64,000 nucleotides of DNA from Peribacillus deserti (lineage in GTDB: Bacteria; Bacillota; Bacilli; Bacillales; DSM-1321): the NCBI RefSeq assembly GCF_016909175.1, contig NZ_JAFBFI010000004.1:1-64000 (forward strand), in the 5' to 3' direction. The position numbers and the translations under genes were made by a program. Position 1 is the stretch's first letter; every line of letters begins with the position of its first letter. Below are positions 29,397 through 39,931 of this stretch, in pieces. The notes below the pieces were generated by a model. It was not told where the DNA came from and did not search any database. It worked only from the letters and a program-made list of their open reading frames with translations.

Positions 29397-30326
29397 ATGA
29401 GAGAATTACTATATTTCATCATATATCTGGCCATATTCCTGGCTGGCATGGCAATACTGCGTATTGGATTGTTTAATGTGTCTGGTGATAAATTAAAGCG
29501 GTTCTTAAAAAGAGTCACACACACACCAGTTAGAGGCTTTTTCGTGGGGATAATCATTACTGGCATCCTTCAGAGCAGTTCGGCTGTAATGGTGATGACT
29601 ATCGGCCTTGTTTCGACAGGGAGCTTAAATTTCACTCAAACAATCGGTATTATCCTGGGAACAAATATTGGTTCTACATTTACAACAGAATTTATGACTA
29701 TTCCTTTAGAAAGATGGACTGTCCCCGGCGCCGTGTTTGGGGCTATATTATGGCTGGTTCCTCATATACTGGCCAAAAGTGCCGGAACCTCACTTATTGG
29801 CTTAAGCTGCGTTATTGCTGCTATTAATGGATTTAAAAAACTTGCAGAACCTATATCTTCCTTTGACTCTGTTCAGCATTTATTAACAAGCATGGAAAGC
29901 AACCTGTTCATCGCCCTTTTTACCGGCATGGCCGTTACGGCAATTATACACTCTAGTTCAGCCATGACTGGTATTGCCATGGGTTTTTTAGCTGCAGGAG
30001 AGATGTCTGTGCCTGCAGGCATTGCCATTATGCTGGGATCCAATATCGGAACCTGTGTAACTGCGTATATGGCAAGCTTAGGGGCTGGCAAAGAAGCTCG
30101 TTTTACATCTTATGCACATATTTGGCTTAACCTTATCGGTGTCGCGATTTTCTTCCCCTTCATAAGCTCCCTTGAAAAATTAGCAGCTTTGTTCACAGTC
30201 CAGAAAGATGTCCAGCTGGCTCATGCCAGTGTTATATTTAATATCCTATCATCTCTGATCGCCCTGCCTTTTACAGAGAAATTCACCAAGTTCATCATGT
30301 TCATACATAACAGGAAATCAAAATAA
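29397..30326 (+). CDS. yqeW: Na+/phosphate cotransporter family membrane protein (YqeW)
   Basis: NptA/Na_Pi_cotrans family transporter. The fold is an inverted repeat, and both copies of the family signature are visible: GILQSSSAVMVMTIG (about residues 54-68) and AIIHSSSAMTGIAMG (about 182-196). Eight or nine hydrophobic helices span the protein. The length of 309 residues lacks the C-terminal PhoU-like domain present in longer relatives. The ATG at 29397 follows GAGGGGGATC; the longer frame from 29352 has no site. Substrate specificity for phosphate is inferred from the family. Confidence 0.9.
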   Translation: MRELLYFIIYLAIFLAGMAILRIGLFNVSGDKLKRFLKRVTHTPVRGFFVGIIITGILQSSSAVMVMTIGLVSTGSLNFTQTIGIILGTNIGSTFTTEFMTIPLERWTVPGAVFGAILWLVPHILAKSAGTSLIGLSCVIAAINGFKKLAEPISSFDSVQHLLTSMESNLFIALFTGMAVTAIIHSSSAMTGIAMGFLAAGEMSVPAGIAIMLGSNIGTCVTAYMASLGAGKEARFTSYAHIWLNLIGVAIFFPFISSLEKLAALFTVQKDVQLAHASVIFNILSSLIALPFTEKFTKFIMFIHNRKSK

Positions 30327-30360
30327 AGGCTTATCCTTTTAAGTAAGGATAAGCCTTTTC
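30326..30360. terminator. bidirectional terminator between yqeW and deoC
   Basis: AAGGCTTATCC pairs perfectly with GGATAAGCCTT around a ten-base loop, with TTTTC on the plus strand and TTTATTTT on the minus strand. It fits both convergent genes. Confidence 0.85.
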
Positions 30361-30361
30361 T

Positions 30362-31033
30362 TCAATAATCAGTATCAGCCGTTAAGCCCTTTACTATGGA
30401 TACACCTGCGCTTGCTCCAATCCTGGTTGCTCCCGCCTCGATCATTCTACTCGCACCTTCTGTATTTCTAACACCGCCGGATGCTTTAACACCTATATCA
30501 GGACCAACCGTTTTTCTCATTAATTCAATGTCTTCAAACGTAGCCCCGCCTGTAGAAAAACCTGTAGATGTCTTGACAAAATCAGCTCCTGCCTGAACAG
30601 CTATTTCGCAAGCCCGGACTTTTTCCTCGTCTGTCAGAAGGCTGGTTTCAATGATTACTTTTGTCAGCGCCTTGCCTTTAGCTGCTTCTGTCACTGCTTT
30701 AATGTCACGCAGCAGCAGAGCATCATTTTTATCTTTAAGAGCTGCGATATTAATTACCATATCAACTTCCTGCGCTCCATTTTTTATAGCATCAGCCGTT
30801 TCAAATGCTTTGGTTTCTGGGGTATTTGCTCCTAGAGGAAAACCGATAACCGTACACACTTTAACCTCTGTGCCTTCTAAAAGTTCTGAACACAGCTTAA
30901 CCCACGCCGGATTCACACATACTGAAGCGAAGCTATATTCTTTAGCTTCTTCACAAAGAGTTCTTATTTCCTTTTCAGTTGTCTCTGCTTTAAGTACAGT
31001 ATGATCAATCATTTTAGCAATGTTTACGCTCAT
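30362..31033 (-). CDS. deoC: deoxyribose-phosphate aldolase
   Basis: Class I aldolase cleaving 2-deoxyribose 5-phosphate to glyceraldehyde 3-phosphate and acetaldehyde in nucleoside catabolism. Signatures are [11 protein letters not shown] (9-19), [16 protein letters not shown] and the Schiff-base lysine in [10 protein letters not shown], with VKASGGVR near the end. The length of 223 is standard. AAGGAGAA precedes the ATG. It is a single gene between terminators. In B. subtilis deoC lies elsewhere with nupC-pdp, so its place here differs from that map. Confidence 0.96.
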   Translation of the reverse strand: MSVNIAKMIDHTVLKAETTEKEIRTLCEEAKEYSFASVCVNPAWVKLCSELLEGTEVKVCTVIGFPLGANTPETKAFETADAIKNGAQEVDMVINIAALKDKNDALLLRDIKAVTEAAKGKALTKVIIETSLLTDEEKVRACEIAVQAGADFVKTSTGFSTGGATFEDIELMRKTVGPDIGVKASGGVRNTEGASRMIEAGATRIGASAGVSIVKGLTADTDY

Positions 31034-31093
31034 TTAAATTCTCCTTTTAACTATGTATTGTTCTTACATTATACCAGGTAAAAACACAACATG

Positions 31094-31118
31094 AAAAACC
31101 GGGGCTGGAGCCCCAGTT
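31094..31118 (-). terminator. terminator after mtaB
   Basis: ACTGGGGCT pairs with AGCCCCGGT (one G-U) around CC, followed by TTTTC, four bases after the mtaB stop. It ends the hrcA-to-mtaB heat-shock operon. Confidence 0.85.
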
Positions 31119-31122
31119 ATCA

Positions 31123-32472
31123 TTAGACAATCACAGATTCAAGTTCATCTATATCTTCTATAATCCGCAAAAATTGACCTTCGTTATAAGGATAACCTGC
31201 TTTTGTAATTTTTACTCTTACAATTTCGCCGATCATCTCTTCGGTAGCAGGGATAACCACTTTTAAGTAATTGTCGGTATATCCTACATATAAGCCGCTG
31301 TCTTCATCTTCTTTAAACTTTTCCTCTGGGATAACTTCAAGAACCTCATTTTCAAACAATGAAGCATATTCTTTCGCAAGCTGGTCAGATAGAGTAATAA
31401 GTCTATGAACACGTTCATTTTTCATTTCCTCATCCACTTGATCTTCCATTCTTGCAGCTGGTGTGCCTGTACGTTTAGAGTATGGAAAAACATGCAATTC
31501 TGAGAACTTATGCTCTTTAATAAAATGATAGGTTTCCATAAATTCTTCTTCCGTTTCCCCCGGGAAACCTACAATAACATCGGAAGTAAGCGCTAATCCC
31601 GGAAGAGCATCTCTAAGCTTTTCTAAGCGTTCTGCAAATGCTTCCATCGTATATTTACGGCGCATTCGTTTCAGAACTGAATTGGACCCCGATTGAAGAG
31701 GCACATGCAGATGACGTACCACTTTTTTAGAACTGCGAAGCACTTCAATGACTTCATCCGTTATTTGGCTGGCTTCTATCGATGAGATCCGGATTCGTTT
31801 TAAACCTCTGACATTTTCAAGATCGCGCAGCAGCATAGCGAGATTGTAGTCCTTCATATCCTCACCATAGCCTCCAGTATGGATGCCTGTTAAAACAATC
31901 TCTTTATAGCCGGCATCTACTAATTGCTGTGCCTGCTTAAAAACTTCCTTAGGATCTCTGGAGCGCATTAAGCCGCGGGCCCATGGAATAATACAAAAAG
32001 TACAGAAGTTATTGCAGCCTTCTTGAATCTTTAAAGAAGCACGAGTACGATCAGTAAAGGCTGGAACATCAAGCTCTTCATAGACTCTTGATTTCATAAT
32101 ATTTCCCACACCGTTAATAGGCTGGCGCTCTTCTTTAAATTGTTCAATATATTGAAGCATTTTGACCCGGTCCTGGGTTCCAACTACCACATCAACCCCT
32201 GGAATCGCCATGATTTCAGCCGGGGATGTTTGGGCATAACAGCCTGTAACACATATGACTGCATCAGGATTTTTGCGGATCGCACGGCGAATTACCTGAC
32301 GGCTTTTTTTATCTCCCGTGTTTGTTACTGTACATGTATTTATCACATAAACATCAGCTGTAGATTCATAGTCTACACGGTCGTAACCTTCTGTTTTAAA
32401 CAACTGCCAAATTGCTTCTGTTTCATAATGGTTCACTTTGCATCCTAAAGTATGAAAAGCTACTGTTGCCAA
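31123..32472 (-). CDS. mtaB: tRNA threonylcarbamoyladenosine methylthiotransferase MtaB
   Basis: Radical SAM enzyme converting t6A37 to ms2t6A37 in ANN-decoding tRNAs. The N-terminal UPF0004 domain supplies the second cluster (HTLGCKVN, NTCTVTN, TGCYAQ); the radical SAM cysteines are in EGCNNFCTFCIIPWARG; a C-terminal TRAM domain follows. I start at TTG 32472 (MATVAFHTLGCK), as in B. subtilis YqeV, because GAGGTGAG lies just upstream. A GTG three codons earlier sits inside that site. The length is 449. Last gene of the heat-shock operon. Confidence 0.95.
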   Translation of the reverse strand: MATVAFHTLGCKVNHYETEAIWQLFKTEGYDRVDYESTADVYVINTCTVTNTGDKKSRQVIRRAIRKNPDAVICVTGCYAQTSPAEIMAIPGVDVVVGTQDRVKMLQYIEQFKEERQPINGVGNIMKSRVYEELDVPAFTDRTRASLKIQEGCNNFCTFCIIPWARGLMRSRDPKEVFKQAQQLVDAGYKEIVLTGIHTGGYGEDMKDYNLAMLLRDLENVRGLKRIRISSIEASQITDEVIEVLRSSKKVVRHLHVPLQSGSNSVLKRMRRKYTMEAFAERLEKLRDALPGLALTSDVIVGFPGETEEEFMETYHFIKEHKFSELHVFPYSKRTGTPAARMEDQVDEEMKNERVHRLITLSDQLAKEYASLFENEVLEVIPEEKFKEDEDSGLYVGYTDNYLKVVIPATEEMIGEIVRVKITKAGYPYNEGQFLRIIEDIDELESVIV

Positions 32473-32477
32473 ATCAC

Positions 32478-33230
32478 TCACCTCAATAATTCAGTATGAT
32501 AGGAAATTGCAGATAGAGCATACAGCGGTGCGGTTTCGGTTCTTAAAATCCTCGGTCCCAGCCCGCAGGAGGCAAACCCGTTTTCCTTAAGTTTTACTAT
32601 TTCGTCTGAAGAAAGTCCGCCTTCAGGTCCAAATACAAATAACACCGATTCTCCGTATTTAAGTTCTTTGAGGACGCTGGCAAGAAGGCTTGATTCCCCA
32701 GTCTTTGCATCTTCCTCATAAGCAATGAGCTTATAGTTAAATCGGTCTGACAGCTTAATTAATTCATGGATTCTGACAGGAGTGGCTACAGAAGGGATTA
32801 ACCCCCGATGAGACTGTTCTGCAGCTTCTTTAGCTATTTTCTGCAGCCTCTCTATTTTCTTAGCTGCTTTTTTCTCATCCCATTTTACAATGGAGCGAGC
32901 TGCAATAAAAGGGATAAATTCCGCTGCACCAAGTTCTGTGCCTTTTTGAATAATATAGTCTAACTTATCCCCTTTTGGCAGACCGCTGGCTATCGTAATT
33001 TTTATAGGCATTTCCTTACTTTCATCTATCCATTCTATTACGTTTCCGTGAACCGCTTCATTAGTAATTTCTGTTATTTCCACTAAAGCCGTCTTTTCTT
33101 GTTCGGCCACACACAAGATTTTTTCGCCTGGCTTTGCTCTAAGAACATTAGCCAGATGGTGAAAATCGCTGCCAGTTATGGTAATGGAAGAAGCTTCGAT
33201 GCTTTCATTAGAAATAAAATAGCGCTGCAT
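32478..33230 (-). CDS. rsmE: 16S rRNA (uracil(1498)-N3)-methyltransferase
   Basis: SPOUT-class methyltransferase making m3U1498 in the decoding region. A PUA-like N-terminal domain (MQRYFISNE; GSDFHHLANVLRAKPGE) is followed by the trefoil-knot domain with FGPEGGLSSDEI and LGPRILRTETAPLYAL. The ATG at 33230 has AGAGGGT upstream and gives 250 residues, the normal length. It lies between prmA and mtaB in the dnaK operon, as in B. subtilis (yqeU). Confidence 0.96.
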   Translation of the reverse strand: MQRYFISNESIEASSITITGSDFHHLANVLRAKPGEKILCVAEQEKTALVEITEITNEAVHGNVIEWIDESKEMPIKITIASGLPKGDKLDYIIQKGTELGAAEFIPFIAARSIVKWDEKKAAKKIERLQKIAKEAAEQSHRGLIPSVATPVRIHELIKLSDRFNYKLIAYEEDAKTGESSLLASVLKELKYGESVLFVFGPEGGLSSDEIVKLKENGFASCGLGPRILRTETAPLYALSAISYHTELLR

Positions 33231-33339
33231 GATTTGTAAACCCTCTTTTCGCATGTAAGGTAGCGTATAATCACTATACTATACTGGACTCTACTAAATA
33301 AAGAAAGGAGGGAATAAATTCCGCTCCACCTGTTCTTTA

Positions 33340-34275
33340 TTACTTTTTAGCAATAATTGCAACCCAGTCTTCCATGAGAATGGTTTCTTTAATTTCAAAA
33401 CCGCATGAAATTAATTCTTCTTTTACTTCTTCCTTCTTCTGTTTTATAATCCCGGAAGCAATAAAGTAACCATCTGGCTTAACCACTTTACTCACATCTT
33501 TTGCAAAACGGATAATCACTTCTGCAAGAATATTGGCCACAACAACATCCGCCTGCTCCAAAACTCCGTCTAGTAAATTGTTCTGGCTGACCGATACAAC
33601 TTCCTGTACTTTGTTCAGCTTCACATTTAATTTGGCAGACTGGACAGCTACTTCATCCAAGTCCAGTGCTTGAACCGATTTTGCTCCAAGCATAGCCGCC
33701 GCAATACTGAGAACCCCTGACCCTGTGCCTACATCCACAACCAGGTCACCGCTCTTAACGGTACGTTCCAGAGCCTGAATACACATAACGGTAGTCGGAT
33801 GTGTGCCCGTTCCAAAGGCCATTCCCGGGTCAAGTTCTATAATTAATTCATCGGTGTGGACTGGTGTATAATCCTCCCAAGTTGGAACAATCGTGAATCT
33901 TTCAGATATCTTAACGGGATTATAATATTTTTTCCAGGCTGTTGCCCATTCTTCCTCATTGACCTCACTAATTGAAATGTGATTTCTTCCTAAGTCAATG
34001 TCGTAGAGCATTAAACTATTAATTGCCTCTTTTATTTCATCAACTGTTTCGCCTAGAAAGCTATTAACCGGTAAGTAAGCCTTTACTATGACTCCTTCTT
34101 CTGGGTAATCATCTTTATTGAGCTGGTAGATTTCACCGAATCTGTCTTCGCGCTCTTTATATAATTCGGCAGGATCTTCTATAACTACACCGCTTGCACC
34201 TGCCTCATGCAATATATTAGACACAGGTTCCACTGCTTCGTTTGTTGTATGAATTGCGATTTCAGACCACTTCAT
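33340..34275 (-). CDS. prmA: ribosomal protein L11 methyltransferase
   Basis: SAM enzyme that trimethylates L11 on several amino groups. The N-terminal substrate-recognition domain (about 1-100) is linked to a Rossmann methyltransferase with motif [15 protein letters not shown] (about 175-188) and the NILAEVI active-site segment. [12 protein letters not shown] is also present. The length is 311. It follows dnaJ by 24 bp. The 109-bp gap to rsmE contains a long imperfect hairpin without a T run. Confidence 0.96.
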   Translation of the reverse strand: MKWSEIAIHTTNEAVEPVSNILHEAGASGVVIEDPAELYKEREDRFGEIYQLNKDDYPEEGVIVKAYLPVNSFLGETVDEIKEAINSLMLYDIDLGRNHISISEVNEEEWATAWKKYYNPVKISERFTIVPTWEDYTPVHTDELIIELDPGMAFGTGTHPTTVMCIQALERTVKSGDLVVDVGTGSGVLSIAAAMLGAKSVQALDLDEVAVQSAKLNVKLNKVQEVVSVSQNNLLDGVLEQADVVVANILAEVIIRFAKDVSKVVKPDGYFIASGIIKQKKEEVKEELISCGFEIKETILMEDWVAIIAKK

Positions 34276-34299
34276 TTTACTACCAGCTCCTAAATAAAA

Positions 34300-35421
34300 T
34301 TAATCTCCCTTTATAGCACGTTTTACCTTAGCAAAAAAGCTTTCTTCCTGTTCATCAGGTGAATTTTGGCCGCTTAATTCAGCAAATTCCCTCAACAGCT
34401 GTTTCTGTTTATCGGTCAGTTTAGTTGGCGTAACCACTCTAATCGTAATATGCTGATCTCCCTGTCCATAACCCCTGACATTTGGTACACCTTTTCCTTT
34501 AAGACGGAATGTCTTGCCATTCTGAGTTCCTGCAGGAATCTTCAGATTGACCTTCCCGTGTATGGTAGGGACCAGTATTTCATCACCTAATGCAGCCTGC
34601 ACAACTGTAATTGGCATTTCACATTGAATGTCGTCTCCATTACGATTAAAAAATTCATGAGATCGTACTCGGAATACGATATATAAATCTCCAGGAGGAC
34701 CTCCGTTTATCCCAGGTTCACCCTGACCAGAAACACGAAGCTGCTGGCCGTCATCAATTCCGGCTGGAATGTTCACATGAATTTTTTTCCGCTTTGTAAC
34801 GGTTCCAGTACCGCCGCAGGTAGAACATTTATGAGGAATGAATTTTCCTGTTCCATGACAATGATTACACACTCTTCGGTTGACAATTTTACCGAAAGGT
34901 GTGTTTTGTTCTACGTTAAGCTGGCCAGATCCTTGACAATGTGAACAGGTCTCTGGTTTTGTTCCCGGCTTAGCACCTGTTCCAAAGCACGTTTCACATT
35001 CTTCATCACGAGGAATTTCTATATCCGTTTCCTTGCCAAATACAGCCTCTTCAAATTTGAGAGTCATTGTATATTGAAGATCAGAACCCTGGCGCGGCGC
35101 ATTAGGATCTCTCCTGCGGCCTCCTCCGCCAAAGAAGGTGCTGAAAATATCGTCAAAACCACCGAAACCTGCAAAATCGCCTCCGCCGAATCCGCCGCTA
35201 TTCGGATCAGTATGCCCAAATTGATCATAATGGGCTTTCTTCTGGTCGTCGCTCAAAACTTCATAAGCTTCTTTAATTTCTTTAAATTTATCAGCGGCAT
35301 CCGCTTCCTTGTTAATATCAGGATGATACTGTTTGGAAAGCTTCCGATACGCTTTTTTTATTTCGTCCTTCGAGGCACCTTTGCCAACCCCGAGTACTTC
35401 ATAATAATCACGTTTACTCAT
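34300..35421 (-). CDS. dnaJ: chaperone DnaJ
   Basis: Class A Hsp40 that delivers unfolded proteins to DnaK and stimulates its ATPase. The J domain has HPD in YHPDIN; a Gly/Phe-rich linker follows; the four zinc motifs are [24 protein letters not shown] and CSTCGGTG. The C-terminal substrate domains complete 373 residues. It is unusual in being separated from dnaK by 788 bp of repeats and a terminator-like hairpin, where a short spacer is normal, so it may depend on read-through or a promoter of its own. Confidence 0.97.
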   Translation of the reverse strand: MSKRDYYEVLGVGKGASKDEIKKAYRKLSKQYHPDINKEADAADKFKEIKEAYEVLSDDQKKAHYDQFGHTDPNSGGFGGGDFAGFGGFDDIFSTFFGGGGRRRDPNAPRQGSDLQYTMTLKFEEAVFGKETDIEIPRDEECETCFGTGAKPGTKPETCSHCQGSGQLNVEQNTPFGKIVNRRVCNHCHGTGKFIPHKCSTCGGTGTVTKRKKIHVNIPAGIDDGQQLRVSGQGEPGINGGPPGDLYIVFRVRSHEFFNRNGDDIQCEMPITVVQAALGDEILVPTIHGKVNLKIPAGTQNGKTFRLKGKGVPNVRGYGQGDQHITIRVVTPTKLTDKQKQLLREFAELSGQNSPDEQEESFFAKVKRAIKGD

Positions 35422-35490
35422 TTTACATTCACTCCAGATTCTTTCACATAAAGATCATTTTATCACTCAGACAGATATATACGCAATAAC

Positions 35491-35614
35491 GAAAAACGGA
35501 AGCGCCTTGCTCTGACCCGACTAGCACAAGACAAGCAGGCCGTAGGAAGCGGTTTTCTTCCTATGGACTGATTGGCTTGTGACCTCGAGGGTCTAGGCGC
35601 TGCAGTTAGACATA
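35491..35614 (+). repeat. structured intergenic repeat, copy 4
   Basis: Opens GAAAAACGGAAGCGCC. Nested arms: GCGCC (35502-35506) with GGCGC (35596-35600); GACCC (35514-35518) with GGGTC (35589-35593); CACAAG (35525-35530) with CTTGTG (35576-35581), where both sides differ from the CATAAG/CTTATG of other copies but still pair; inner TAGGAAG/CTTCCTA (35543-35563). Constant boxes GCAGGC and TGGACTGATTGGCTTGTGAC are present. Confidence 0.78.
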
Positions 35615-35616
35615 AC

Positions 35617-35818
35617 GAAAAGTCGAAACCGGTGCCTGGCGGTCTTCCAGGCAGATACCCGATAAAGTAAACTTGCCGACTGGCTAGCGTTAGCGACGAC
35701 AGAGGCCTAGTTGCCCTTATGCGCTAGTCAAGCACAAGACGAGCAGGCTGTGGAAAGCACTCTTCTTTCCATGGACTGATTGGCTTGAGTCTCGAGGGTA
35801 TCAGGTTTAGACTAGACA
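35617..35818 (+). repeat. structured intergenic repeat, copy 5
   Basis: Tandem to copy 4 with the same orientation. Opens GAAAAGTCGAAACCGG. Arms: GATACCC (35654-35660) with GGGTATC (35796-35802); CACAAG (35733-35738) with CTTGAG (35784-35789, one mismatch); inner TGGAAAG/CTTTCCA (35751-35771). It carries an extra internal segment containing a CCTGG/CCAGG hairpin near 35636-35651, making it longer than copy 4. Confidence 0.72.
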
Positions 35819-35822
35819 ACAT

Positions 35823-35990
35823 GAAAAACGGAAGCGCCCCCGGAGAAAGCGATCTTGTATGTGTCATTTGGTCCTTCATCAACCGTATGAAGGACATTAT
35901 TTTAGTTCATTTACTAACTTTAGTCCTTTATCAGCGAATGAAGAACTTTTCTCTTTCTGATTCACTGAATTCTATCCCTCATTCTCTAGC
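35823..35990 (+). repeat. partial repeat and unassigned DNA between dnaK and dnaJ
   Basis: Begins with the family opening GAAAAACGGAAGCGCC, then diverges. A hairpin GTCCTTCAT/ATGAAGGAC lies at 35871-35895, but the CATAAG/CTTATG boxes are missing. From there to 36150 I see no gene, promoter or further structure. Confidence 0.45.
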
Positions 35991-36155
35991 TCATTGACTA
36001 AAATTTTGTCGCACCCTTTATACTTTATAGCCGCACTAGTAAGACATACAAGCCATGCTTCCTTAGGCAAAACCCCAATACATAAACGAGACTATCACAA
36101 TGTCATCATCATATATTCCCAATCCAGACGTGCATTTCCTTCTGGTCCGAACTGC

Positions 36156-36196
36156 AAAAAAAGCCAAAGCCAAGATAACCTGACTTTGACTTTTTT
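36156..36196 (-). terminator. terminator-like hairpin after dnaK
   Basis: On the minus strand AAGTCAAAGTCA pairs with TGGCTTTGGCTT (12 bp, several G-U) around a short loop, followed by TTTTT. It starts 13 bases after the dnaK stop and could stop or weaken transcription before dnaJ. Confidence 0.78.
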
Positions 36197-36209
36197 ACGA
36201 AGTTAGTTA

Positions 36210-38063
<1,854 letters not shown>

Positions 38064-38068
38064 CTAAT

Positions 38069-38662
38069 TTACTGGTTTACTTTTACCATAGAAGGGCGAA
38101 TAACTCGGTCTTTCAGCATATACCCTTTTTGGAATTCTTCAACCACAATGTTTGACTCATATCCCGCATCATCTACCTGCATCACTGCCTGGTGAATATG
38201 GGGATCAAATTCCTTGCCTACTGCTTCAATAACTTCGACGCCCTCTTTTTTCAATGATTCTAAAAGGCCATTATGAATCATCTGCATTCCTTGAATCAGA
38301 GTTTTCGTCTGGTCATTATCAGCTTCGATGCCCATAGCTCTTTCTAAATTGTCAAGGGCTGGCAGCAAATCGGTAACTAAGTTTTGGGCTCTATACTTGT
38401 GTGCTGCTTCAATATCAAGGCGTGCACGTCTTCTTGAATTATCGAAATCCGCTTGCAAACGAAGGTAACGGTTATCCATTTCTTCTATTTTAGCTTCTAG
38501 CTCGCGTATTTTATCTTGTGCAGCTTTTAACTCGTCCTGAGATTCTGCATCATTTCCCATTTGAGCCTCTTCAGATACCTCGTCAAAAATCACTTCTGAT
38601 TGATTCTCGGCATCCATTTCAATATTGTCTTGTAATTTAGTATTTTTTTGTTCTTCTGTCAT
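38069..38662 (-). CDS. grpE: nucleotide exchange factor GrpE
   Basis: Homodimeric exchange factor that releases ADP from DnaK. An acidic, disordered N-terminus (about 1-45) is followed by a long coiled coil (about 46-100) and a beta domain with [29 protein letters not shown]. The ATG at 38662 follows GGGAGGTG; a GTG three codons upstream is part of that site. The length is 197. It lies between hrcA and dnaK, with two hairpins in the hrcA-grpE gap. Confidence 0.96.
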   Translation of the reverse strand: MTEEQKNTKLQDNIEMDAENQSEVIFDEVSEEAQMGNDAESQDELKAAQDKIRELEAKIEEMDNRYLRLQADFDNSRRRARLDIEAAHKYRAQNLVTDLLPALDNLERAMGIEADNDQTKTLIQGMQMIHNGLLESLKKEGVEVIEAVGKEFDPHIHQAVMQVDDAGYESNIVVEEFQKGYMLKDRVIRPSMVKVNQ

Positions 38663-38710
38663 GGATTTCACCTCCCTACAAGATTAACATATCTGTGATT
38701 TTATACAATC

Positions 38711-38787
38711 AAAGGGGCCAGCTCCTAAAGTTGGAGCCAGACCCATTCTATCTCTTTGATGAATCAAGCGGCCTTTTTGCCGCCCTT
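38711..38787 (-). promoter_or_regulatory. two hairpins in the hrcA-grpE gap
   Basis: Transcript order: GGCGGC/GCCGC (38787-38766) then a 12-bp stem GGGTCTGGCTCC/GGAGCTGGCCCC with one mismatch (38744-38714), followed only by TTTGATT. Weak as terminators; they could attenuate, or mark RNA processing that sets hrcA apart from grpE-dnaK levels. The function is inferred. Confidence 0.4.
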
Positions 38788-38804
38788 ACTCAATATAACC
38801 ACCG

Positions 38805-39836
38805 TTATTTATTCTGATACAGCCTGGTTAAAACAGATGACAAATCATGTGAAAATAAATCAAGAAGACTTATAACCCGTGAATACTGCATCCTTGTTGG
38901 CCCCAAAATAGCAATCGTCCCAACCTTCTCCTCGCCAATGGAATAGGAGGCTGTAATAAGACTGCAATTCTCCATTGCACTAATTTGGTTCTCCCGCCCT
39001 ATCTTTACATGGATTCCAGCTGGAGATTTTTCTAACAAGTCGAACATACCTTTTTCATGGTCAATCATTGATAAAAGAGTTCTGATTTTATCAATATCAT
39101 GAAACTCCGGCTGCTGAAGCATATTTGTTTTACCGCCAAAAAACATTTTCTCATGGCCTGGAAGCTTGAGAGATTGAACCAATATTTTAATAACCTCGTC
39201 ATAGCTTTTTATATGCCGGCTTAGTAAAAAGGCCACTTCCCGGTATATTTTATCCGTCAGTTCAACAAGTGGCACACCAATTAATTGTTCGTTTAGGATG
39301 TTAACCATCTTTTCAATTTCATTTACATCCACTGACGGCGGGATGGTGATCATTTTATTTTCAACATGGCCGGTGTCTGTCACTATAATAGCAATTGCCG
39401 TTTCCTTGTTTAACGGAACGATCTGCAGCCGGCGAAGCTTATTTTCCAGCACTCCAGGACCTAAAACGATTGTTGTATAACTTGTAAGCTCTGAAAGTAT
39501 TTTCGCCGACTTTTGCACGATTTTTTCTAATTCATAGATCTTCTCGGCAAATACGGATTTCACAAGCTCAATATCGTGCATTTTTAAAGTATGCGGTGAC
39601 AACAAGTGATCCACATAGTACCTATATCCTTTTTCGGACGGCACTCTCCCTGAAGAAGTATGTGTTTTTTCTAAAAAACCCAAATCTTCCAGGTCAGCCA
39701 TTTCGTTTCGGATAGTAGCCGAGCTAAAAGTAATTTCTTCCTTTTTGGACAGGCTGCGGGATCCTACTGGCTGAGCAGACCGGATAAAGTCATCTATAAT
39801 TACTTGCAGTATTAATAATTGACGATCCGTTAACAT
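38805..39836 (-). CDS. hrcA: heat-inducible transcription repressor HrcA
   Basis: Repressor that binds CIRCE with help from GroE and controls class I heat-shock genes. An N-terminal winged helix ([36 protein letters not shown]) precedes a GAF-like and dimerisation domain. The length is 343. The ATG at 39836 follows AGGGGTGG; a start seven codons upstream is inside CIRCE and is rejected. It is the first gene of its own operon, giving autoregulation through the CIRCE site just upstream. Confidence 0.97.
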   Translation of the reverse strand: MLTDRQLLILQVIIDDFIRSAQPVGSRSLSKKEEITFSSATIRNEMADLEDLGFLEKTHTSSGRVPSEKGYRYYVDHLLSPHTLKMHDIELVKSVFAEKIYELEKIVQKSAKILSELTSYTTIVLGPGVLENKLRRLQIVPLNKETAIAIIVTDTGHVENKMITIPPSVDVNEIEKMVNILNEQLIGVPLVELTDKIYREVAFLLSRHIKSYDEVIKILVQSLKLPGHEKMFFGGKTNMLQQPEFHDIDKIRTLLSMIDHEKGMFDLLEKSPAGIHVKIGRENQISAMENCSLITASYSIGEEKVGTIAILGPTRMQYSRVISLLDLFSHDLSSVLTRLYQNK

Positions 39837-39850
39837 CTTGACCACCCCTG

Positions 39851-39877
39851 TTAGCACTCTTTGTTATTGAGTGCTAA
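39851..39877 (-). promoter_or_regulatory. CIRCE operator for HrcA
   Basis: TTAGCACTC-N9-GAGTGCTAA is a perfect match to the CIRCE consensus, 14 bp upstream of the hrcA start and probably within the transcribed leader. Confidence 0.97.
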
Positions 39878-39888
39878 TTCTAAATAAT

Positions 39889-39917
39889 AAATTATCAAAT
39901 CATACAAATGATGTCAA
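39889..39917 (-). promoter_or_regulatory. candidate SigA promoter of the hrcA operon
   Basis: A perfect TTGACA (39917-39912) lies about 75 bp before hrcA. The hexamer 17 bp downstream is TAATTT; GATAAT and TATTAT lie nearby at less favourable spacing. CIRCE falls just downstream. Confidence 0.55.
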
Positions 39918-39931
39918 CGTTTTAGATTTAA

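Noticed and set aside
32470-32484. GTG at 32481 as the start of mtaB, overlapping rsmE
   Set aside because: This codon is part of the ribosome binding site GAGGTGAG; the TTG at 32472 matches the known N-terminus of the B. subtilis protein.
33303-33339. Long imperfect hairpin between prmA and rsmE as terminator
   Set aside because: The stem is interrupted and is followed by TTTAGTAG rather than a T run; operon continuity to mtaB is the conserved state.
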